From positions 1 to 17,516 of the forward strand of contig CAJMAX010000019.1 of the NCBI GenBank assembly GCA_905211505.1: a stretch of 17,516 nt of DNA, given 5' to 3'. A program made the translations under genes and the position numbers. The first letter of the stretch is position 1, and each line of letters opens with the position of its first letter. The notes under the pieces were generated by a model. The model saw only the letters and a list, made by a program, of their open reading frames with translations. It did no database searches and was not told the DNA's origin. This document shows, in pieces, positions 13,162 through 17,516 of the stretch. The DNA is from an uncultured bacterium. GTDB lineage: Bacteria; Cyanobacteriota; Vampirovibrionia; Gastranaerophilales; Gastranaerophilaceae.

Positions 13162-14037
13162 ATGGATATACAATTGTTGTCTGAATATCTGGATTATCTT
13201 GAAGTCGAAAAAGGCTTATCTGTTAATACTTTAGAGGCGTATCGAAGAGATTTGGCTTCTTTTATTGATTTCTGTGCGGAAAGTGGTATTTCCAGTTTAG
13301 ACGAAATTAAAAGGACTCAAATAAATTCTTTTATATTGAACTTGCGGGAAAATAATTTCAATCCACGTAGTGTTGTTCGTAAAATTGCTTCAATAAGAGG
13401 GTTTTTCAAATGGTTAAGCGCAAATGAATATATAATTAGCAATCCAGCCCAAACAATCGAGCAGCCTAAATTACCGAAACGTTTGCCAAAAGTTATGACT
13501 GTGGATGAAATCTCAGCAATTTTAAATTCAGGTTTGACTAAATTAGAACAGCTTGTGGTTGAACTTTTGTATGGATGCGGGCTAAGGGTTTCGGAACTTG
13601 TAAATTTAAAAATGAATAATATTGATGTAAACTCCAAATATATCCAGTGTTATGGAAAGGGCTCTAAAGAAAGAATTGTGCCTTTTGGAAAGAAAGCTCA
13701 AAATGCGCTTAAACATTATCTGAAAGATAGGGATATGATAATTTTGAAAAATAAACTTTCAGATACTAAAGTTTTATTATTAAAAGAGAATGGGAAATTT
13801 TTAACAAGGCAAGATGTTTACAATTTTATTCGCCATCAGGGTGAGAAAATTCACAAACATATTTCTCCACATACCTTGAGGCATAGTTTTGCCACTCACT
13901 TGTTGGAAAATGGTGCTGATTTAAGGGTTGTACAAGAACTGCTCGGGCATAGTGATGTTTCTACTACTCAATTGTATACGCATATTACAAAGAAACGGCT
14001 TAAAGAGGTTTATTTTGCAATAAATAATGGCTCATGA
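13162..14037 (+). CDS. xerD: Tyrosine recombinase XerD (XerC/XerD family)
   Basis: Site-specific recombinase that resolves chromosome dimers at dif together with a partner Xer protein and FtsK. The 291 residues are typical. The N-terminal SAM-like core-binding domain spans 1-95 (GLSVNTLEAYRRDL at 18-31). The catalytic domain spans 108-291 and has the full set: R142 in GLRVSEL, K166 in GKGSKER, H237 and R240 in HTLRHSFATHLL, H263 in LGHSD, and nucleophile Y272 in QLYTHI. GADLRVVQELLGHSDVSTTQ is closer to XerD than XerC, but the paralogue assignment is from memory. No integrase-like context or attachment sites are visible, so it looks chromosomal, not phage. bioD follows after 12 nt. Confidence 0.93.
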   Translation: MDIQLLSEYLDYLEVEKGLSVNTLEAYRRDLASFIDFCAESGISSLDEIKRTQINSFILNLRENNFNPRSVVRKIASIRGFFKWLSANEYIISNPAQTIEQPKLPKRLPKVMTVDEISAILNSGLTKLEQLVVELLYGCGLRVSELVNLKMNNIDVNSKYIQCYGKGSKERIVPFGKKAQNALKHYLKDRDMIILKNKLSDTKVLLLKENGKFLTRQDVYNFIRHQGEKIHKHISPHTLRHSFATHLLENGADLRVVQELLGHSDVSTTQLYTHITKKRLKEVYFAINNGS

Positions 14038-14049
14038 TAGTATTAGATT

Positions 14050-14769
14050 ATGCTAAGTATATTTATATCAGGTTTAGTTAAGCAATCAGGGAAAACTTTG
14101 GTAACTGCCGGTCTTGCAGGAACAATGCAGAGTCTGTGCTATTCTACATCTGTCTTTAAACCTGTTCAAACAAATGCTGTTGTTGTTAATGATATCCCTG
14201 TTAGTCAGGATTTACAGGCAATTAATAACATTGATTCAAATATAAAAACCAGTGCAAGTTATGTTTTTCAAAGTCCATTGACTCCATTGGTTGCTGCATA
14301 TGTTGATAATTCAAAAATAGATGTTTCTAAGATTTATAATGATTTTCAATTAAATATAGCAATGACGGAATGTCACATTGTAGAGGGTGCAAATAGTGTA
14401 TTTTCTCCGGTAGATGAGCATAGAACTGAGGCTGATATTATAAAATCTTTAGGGCTTCCATTACTGCTGGTTGTTAATCCGAAAATGTCAGCTATAGGTG
14501 ATGTAATTGCCGGAATCAATTTTGTAAAGACTGAAAAATTAAATCTTCTTGGAGTTATAGTAAATGACTATGATGAAAATTCTGAAAATCTTGAAGAAAA
14601 ATACTTTCCTCAATTAATCAAAGAATATACAGATGTGAATGTACTTGGATTAATTCCTCATTATGATAATGCTATCCAATTAGCTCCGGAAGTTTTGATT
14701 GCAGATATTTTAAATCGAGTTAAGGTTGAAGAAATTTTTGGTTTAAAGATTGCAAAACTTAATTCATAG
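14050..14769 (+). CDS. bioD: ATP-dependent dethiobiotin synthetase BioD
   Basis: Carboxylates and closes 7,8-diaminopelargonic acid to dethiobiotin, the penultimate step of biotin synthesis, in the cytoplasm. At 239 residues it is close to family length. The P-loop reads GLVKQSGKT (8-16) in place of the usual GTDTxVGKT, with K15 and T16 intact. K37 in FKPVQT, D54 in SQDL and E112 in VEGAN correspond to K37, D54 and E115 of E. coli BioD, while the usual Gly-Gly after VEGA is replaced by Asn-Ser. These departures mean a related P-loop amidoligase-type enzyme is possible. No other biotin gene is nearby. It lies 12 nt after xerD with no clear Shine-Dalgarno, and a strong terminator follows. Confidence 0.75.
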   Translation: MLSIFISGLVKQSGKTLVTAGLAGTMQSLCYSTSVFKPVQTNAVVVNDIPVSQDLQAINNIDSNIKTSASYVFQSPLTPLVAAYVDNSKIDVSKIYNDFQLNIAMTECHIVEGANSVFSPVDEHRTEADIIKSLGLPLLLVVNPKMSAIGDVIAGINFVKTEKLNLLGVIVNDYDENSENLEEKYFPQLIKEYTDVNVLGLIPHYDNAIQLAPEVLIADILNRVKVEEIFGLKIAKLNS

Positions 14770-14791
14770 TTATAAATATTTTTTATATCGC

Positions 14792-14819
14792 AAAAGGGTT
14801 TCAACTATGAAACCCTTTT
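14792..14819. terminator. Strong bidirectional rho-independent terminator between convergent genes
   Basis: AAAAGGGTTTC (14792-14802) pairs perfectly with GAAACCCTTTT (14809-14819), giving an 11-bp stem and a 6-nt loop. The A-run before and T-run after the GC core let it end transcripts in both directions. It lies between bioD on the plus strand and the minus-strand pair ending at 14852, as expected for a shared terminator. Confidence 0.88.
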
Positions 14820-14851
14820 ATATAAGTTATATTTTAAATCTGTCATCCAAA

Positions 14852-15241
14852 TTAGCTTAGTGCCATCAAAGCTTTTACTGAACGAGCATTTTCTTTAACT
14901 TCTTCATCAAATCCTTCAGAAGAAATAGTACTTTCTAGAATTTTCATAGCTTCTTCTTTGTTTTCCAGAGAAAGCAATTCATTGATAGTACTCATTGCTA
15001 CAATAGTAGACATATCATTGATACCTTTTCCTCTATTGCTTATAACTACTGATAAAGACTCATGTTCGTTTCTTTTTACTAATGCACGGGATGTCATTTC
15101 TCTAACTTCGTCAATAGAAGAATTTGTACCTATTTCTTCTAAAACAGCAACAGAATCAGGGCTTGGATTAATTGTTAATGATTCAATAATGTTGCTTACT
15201 TTATTGAAGTTTTTATTATTTTTAAATTTGCTATCCATCAT
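14852..15241 (-). CDS. Small helical (HEAT-repeat-like) protein, unknown function
   Basis: A 129-residue, soluble, acidic protein with no signal peptide, cysteine or membrane segment. After a polar start (1-15) it appears to be a series of amphipathic helix pairs of roughly 30-35 residues each (about 16-60, 60-95 and 96-127), the kind of pattern seen in HEAT/armadillo-like solenoids. That reading is by eye and no family is recognised. Its GGAGG ribosome binding site (minus strand, 15253-15249) overlaps the stop codon of the 170-residue gene upstream, so the two are translationally linked and probably function together. Two consecutive ATGs are possible starts; the first is 7 nt from GGAGG. 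Protein-protein binding is a guess from the fold type. Confidence 0.72.
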   Translation of the reverse strand: MMDSKFKNNKNFNKVSNIIESLTINPSPDSVAVLEEIGTNSSIDEVREMTSRALVKRNEHESLSVVISNRGKGINDMSTIVAMSTINELLSLENKEEAMKILESTISSEGFDEEVKENARSVKALMALS

Positions 15242-15252
15242 TTATTTGCCTC

Positions 15253-15765
15253 CTACGCTGCCATATCAGCTTCTAATGCTGATAATGCTTCTTTTAACAT
15301 TGGTTTTACTTCCATATGAGGATCCATTTTGGATAGTTTATTAATTTCTCTATCGTGTTTGTTTATAAAGAAAGATGTAATATCTTTAGATAGAACTTCT
15401 TTAGCTCCATCAAAGCTAACTTCTCTATTCCCGATTTCATGGATTTTGTTCCAGGTATTTACAATGCTATCTTTCATTCTCATACCGAATGCTTTGATTG
15501 ATTCAATACCTTCATAAAATTTGTTTCCAAAATCGTTGATTGAACCTACAAATGTAGAGTAAATTCTTTTTGAGCTAGCTGTAATTTTATCATTTAAATT
15601 TAATTTGCTTTTGCTGGCACTTGATTCGAATACATCTTCTGTTAAAATGTTTTTTTGAAAGTTAGATGCTGCAAAAGGATTAGAATGTCTAGCTACTGAT
15701 TTTTCTGTTACGCTCGTATTGAATATACGATGGCTTAACTGTGTAAGTTTTTGTACTGTTGACAT
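15253..15765 (-). CDS. Helical protein with NPF-containing N-terminus, unknown function
   Basis: A 170-residue soluble protein with no signal peptide or cysteine. The N-terminal ~60 residues are polar and Ser/Asn-rich, with SNPFAASNFQKNILTEDVFE at 28-47. The middle (about 60-115) looks like amphipathic helix, and the C-terminal part is a charged helix ending in EADMAA. I do not recognise a family. From memory, N-terminal NPF..F..N(V/I)L..DVFE-like stretches recur in orphan proteins of Gastranaerophilales, which would fit a lineage-specific family or sorting signal; this was not checked. The start is supported by AGAGG about 7 nt upstream. It is the first gene of a two-gene minus-strand unit whose downstream partner is the 129-residue helical protein. 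Confidence 0.72.
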   Translation of the reverse strand: MSTVQKLTQLSHRIFNTSVTEKSVARHSNPFAASNFQKNILTEDVFESSASKSKLNLNDKITASSKRIYSTFVGSINDFGNKFYEGIESIKAFGMRMKDSIVNTWNKIHEIGNREVSFDGAKEVLSKDITSFFINKHDREINKLSKMDPHMEVKPMLKEALSALEADMAA

Positions 15766-15779
15766 GTTTAACCTCTTTC

Positions 15780-15807
15780 TTGACTATCCACGTACCTAGT
15801 CTATCAT
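15780..15807 (+). promoter_or_regulatory. Alternative sigma-70-like promoter upstream of mazG
   Basis: TTGACT (15780-15785) and TATCAT (15802-15807) are 16 nt apart. Transcription from here would give a mazG leader of roughly 45 nt, still without a visible Shine-Dalgarno. The short inverted pair ACTAT/ATAGT flanks the element and could be an operator. On the opposite strand, TATGAT (15808-15803) is a weak -10 candidate for the divergent 170-residue gene. Confidence 0.35.
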
Positions 15808-15844
15808 AGTGAGATGTTTTTAAATCCACCTTTTGTATGATTTG

Positions 15845-15853
15845 TGTTAGAAT
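15845..15853 (+). promoter_or_regulatory. Extended -10 promoter of mazG, predicted leaderless
   Basis: TGTTAGAAT fits TGnTANAAT. It ends 6 nt before the mazG ATG at 15860, so initiation about 7 nt downstream would fall on or next to the start codon. No Shine-Dalgarno lies in the interval. The -35 region is poor, as extended -10 promoters allow. Confidence 0.45.
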
Positions 15854-15859
15854 AGTAAT

Positions 15860-16636
15860 ATGGAATATAAAAATTTAGAAGAATTAATAGCAGTAGTTGC
15901 AAAATTGAGAGCTCCTGACGGTTGTCCGTGGGATAGAGCACAGACGCATGCTACTTTGCGTCCAAATATGATTGAAGAAGCTTATGAAGCAGTGGATGCA
16001 ATTGATGATAATGATATGAAGCATCTTAGAGAAGAACTTGGAGATGTTTTATTACAGGTTCTTTTACATTCTCAAATTGCTTCAGAAAATGGTGATTTTA
16101 ATCTTGATGACGTGGCAAAAGAATTGAAAGATAAATTGATTCATCGTCATCCGCATGTTTTTGGAAATGCTAATTTAACAACTCCAGATGATGTAAAAGA
16201 AGCGTGGGATAAGCTAAAGGCAGAAGAAAAAACTCACAGAAAATCTGTGATGGATGGTGTTTCCAGGTGTCAGGCAGCTTTAATGTCTGCTCAAAAGATT
16301 TCAAAAAGAGCAGTTAAAACAGGTTTTGAATGGCCGAACGAAGAATCTTTATACGAGTGTATCATGTCAGAGTTTGAAGAGTTCAAACAAGCAAAGCAAG
16401 AAGGTGATAGTGTTCATATGGAAGAAGAATTTGGCGATATCCTTTTTGCTACCGTGAATTTAGCTCGTTGGAATAAAATTGATGCAGAGCAGGCATTACT
16501 GAAAGCCAATAAAAAGTTCGAAAAACGTTTTAGAAAAATGGAAGATTTGGCAGAAAAACCTTTAACAGAATATTCATTTGAAGAATTTGATAATTTGTGG
16601 AAGAAAGCTAAATCAGAGCTGGAGAATTTAAAATAA
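15860..16636 (+). CDS. mazG: Nucleoside triphosphate pyrophosphohydrolase MazG
   Basis: Hydrolyses NTPs or dNTPs to the monophosphate and pyrophosphate, clearing non-canonical nucleotides in the cytoplasm. The 258 residues carry two MazG domains as in E. coli. The first starts with DGCPWDRAQTHATLRP (20-35) and has the metal-binding EE (39-40) and EELGD (58-62) pairs. HRHPHVFG (95-102) and W116 in EAWDKLK follow. The second has EFEEF (171-175) and EEEFGD (188-193), the acidic residues of the catalytic domain. There is no recognisable ribosome binding site; an extended -10 lies just upstream, suggesting leaderless initiation. The stop overlaps the folE2 start by one base (TAATG). The single full-length gene next to folE2 argues for a housekeeping role and not the short phage-type MazG. 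Confidence 0.95.
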   Translation: MEYKNLEELIAVVAKLRAPDGCPWDRAQTHATLRPNMIEEAYEAVDAIDDNDMKHLREELGDVLLQVLLHSQIASENGDFNLDDVAKELKDKLIHRHPHVFGNANLTTPDDVKEAWDKLKAEEKTHRKSVMDGVSRCQAALMSAQKISKRAVKTGFEWPNEESLYECIMSEFEEFKQAKQEGDSVHMEEEFGDILFATVNLARWNKIDAEQALLKANKKFEKRFRKMEDLAEKPLTEYSFEEFDNLWKKAKSELENLK

Positions 16637-17415
16637 TGAAAGATGTACAAAATACTCAAGATAATAGAAATGTTGATATTCAAAAAGTTGGCATTAAGCA
16701 TGTTGAATTGCCGTTAATTATTCAGCGAAAAAATGCATCTAATAAGGTAGTTTATGCTGAAGCCAGAGTCTGTGTATCTTTACCTAAAGATTACAAAGGA
16801 ACTCATATGAGCCGTTTTGTAGAAGTTTTAAATGAATGGAGAACCAAAGATCTTCTTGGAGTAGATATAAAAGGTTGTCTTGAAAAAATTATAAAAAAAT
16901 TACATGCGCAAAGTGGAGAATTGGAGTTTAATTTTAAGTATTTTGTTGATAAGAAATCTCCGGTTACAGGTTTATCTGCACCGATGTGTTATGATTGTTC
17001 GTTTGAAGGAATTATGGATGGGGATGATTATAAGTTTTATCTGGGTGTGAAAGTTCCTGTTACGACTCTTTGCCCTTGTTCTAAAGAAATTTCAGAGTAT
17101 GGAGCACATAATCAAAGAGCTATGATTTCAGTGAAAGTTTCTTATGATGAGACGGAGCATGTGTGGTTAGAAGATTTGATTGAGCTTATTGAGTCTTGTG
17201 CTTCTTGTCCTGTTTATCCGCTTTTGAAACGTCAGGATGAAAAATTTGTAACAGAAAAGGCTTGGGAAAATCCAAGATTTGTAGAAGATGTTTTAAGAGA
17301 AGTTGTTGTTAAGCTTCGCGAATATCCTGTTATTGACGATTTTGAAGTTGATTGTGAAGCTTTTGAAAGTATTCATAATCATTCAGCCTGGGCTTATCAA
17401 AAAGAAACAAAATAG
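16636..17415 (+). CDS. folE2: GTP cyclohydrolase I, type IB (FolE2)
   Basis: Converts GTP to 7,8-dihydroneopterin triphosphate, the first step of folate synthesis, and of queuosine synthesis where present. It is the metal-flexible type IB enzyme, unrelated in sequence to FolE. The 259 residues are family length. Motifs: VGIKHVELPL (18-27), DYKGTHMSRFVEVL (52-65), SPVTGLSAPMCYDC (108-121), the signature PVTTLCPCSKEISEYGAHNQR (141-161), SCPVYPLLKR (190-199) and EKAWENPRFVED (207-218). C146 and H158 are 12 residues apart, matching metal ligands C147 and H159 of the Neisseria enzyme. The ATG overlaps the mazG stop (TAATG), so translation is coupled. In some bacteria folE2 is a zinc-limitation paralogue of folE; no Zur-like palindrome is seen here, so it may be the only copy. 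Confidence 0.95.
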   Translation: MKDVQNTQDNRNVDIQKVGIKHVELPLIIQRKNASNKVVYAEARVCVSLPKDYKGTHMSRFVEVLNEWRTKDLLGVDIKGCLEKIIKKLHAQSGELEFNFKYFVDKKSPVTGLSAPMCYDCSFEGIMDGDDYKFYLGVKVPVTTLCPCSKEISEYGAHNQRAMISVKVSYDETEHVWLEDLIELIESCASCPVYPLLKRQDEKFVTEKAWENPRFVEDVLREVVVKLREYPVIDDFEVDCEAFESIHNHSAWAYQKETK

Positions 17416-17465
17416 TTTATTTTATTTAAATAATTTTGATTTAAGTATTTCCTAAAGACTTAGCG

Positions 17466-17493
17466 AATAAAAAGAGCCCCGGATGCGAGACTC
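17466..17493 (-). terminator. Rho-independent terminator of a leftward transcript from beyond the window
   Basis: Read on the minus strand, GAGTCTC (17493-17487) pairs with GGGGCTC (17480-17474), a 7-bp stem with two G-U pairs and a 6-nt loop, followed by TTTTTATT (17473-17466). The GC-rich stem in an AT-rich background and the U-run after it point to termination of a minus-strand gene converging on folE2. The minus-strand bases just before it end in CTTCCA at the window edge, which could be the 3' CCA of a tRNA, but too little is visible to call one. Confidence 0.7.
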
Positions 17494-17516
17494 GTTAATT
17501 TAAGAATAGCTGGAAG

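Noticed and set aside
13162..14037. Tyrosine recombinase considered as a phage or island integrase
   Set aside because: It has the length and signature of XerD. There are no att-like repeats, adjacent tRNA or phage genes, and its neighbours are housekeeping genes.
14958..15344. 128-residue plus-strand open frame opposite the two minus-strand genes
   Set aside because: Extremely Leu/Ser/Ile-rich, as expected from the antisense of helical genes. No ribosome binding site, and the minus-strand genes have good starts and a terminator.
15860..16636. MazG considered as part of a phage-defence or toxin-antitoxin unit
   Set aside because: Full-length two-domain housekeeping type, overlapping folE2, with no toxin or defence gene nearby.

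Overview
The window is AT-rich and densely coded, with short intergenic gaps and standard bacterial start and stop codons. It belongs to a diderm bacterium: it carries lipid A genes (lpxI, lpxB), an LptD/OstA-type outer-membrane protein, a LytM/M23 envelope peptidase and a Spy/CpxP-like periplasmic protein. The LpxI route to lipid A, MurT, FolE2, Shine-Dalgarno-led small genes and large lysine/asparagine-rich orphan proteins of unknown family together suggest a gut-type non-photosynthetic cyanobacterial relative (Melainabacteria/Vampirovibrionia, order Gastranaerophilales). This is inferred from gene content and style; no search was run.

Layout. (1) Positions 1-2287, + strand: the 3' part of murT (peptidoglycan D-Glu amidation), pdxJ (vitamin B6) and a small four-cysteine protein, closely spaced. 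(2) 2366-3789, - strand: a three-gene regulatory cassette, transcribed as ZAS-type anti-sigma factor, ECF sigma factor, then Spy/CpxP-like secreted protein. A GAAC-N16-CGTT promoter precedes it, as expected for ECF autoregulation. (3) 3920-10140, + strand: a sigma-70-type promoter followed by a compact operon of a 34-residue membrane peptide, an M23 peptidase with an EnvC-like coiled coil, LptD-like protein, class II aldolase-like protein, lpxI and lpxB. This is an outer-membrane/LPS biogenesis unit. (4) 10219-12045: a 608-residue predicted membrane protein of unknown family. (5) 12111-14769, + strand: dgt (dNTPase), xerD and bioD, closed by a strong hairpin terminator that can work in both directions. 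(6) 14852-15765, - strand: two small helical proteins of unknown function, translationally linked. (7) 15860-17415, + strand: mazG and folE2, overlapping by one base. A minus-strand terminator near 17480 shows that a leftward transcript enters from beyond the right edge.

How the genes work together. The ECF cassette and the LPS operon diverge from one 183-bp region (3790-3972), so an envelope-stress switch sits back to back with envelope assembly genes. Most other genes are housekeeping. The least explained parts are the 608-residue protein, the minus-strand pair at 14852-15765, the 34-residue peptide and the aldolase inside the lipid A operon. I do not see a mobile element, CRISPR array, rRNA or complete tRNA in this window. 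No gene-free stretch exceeds 300 bases.
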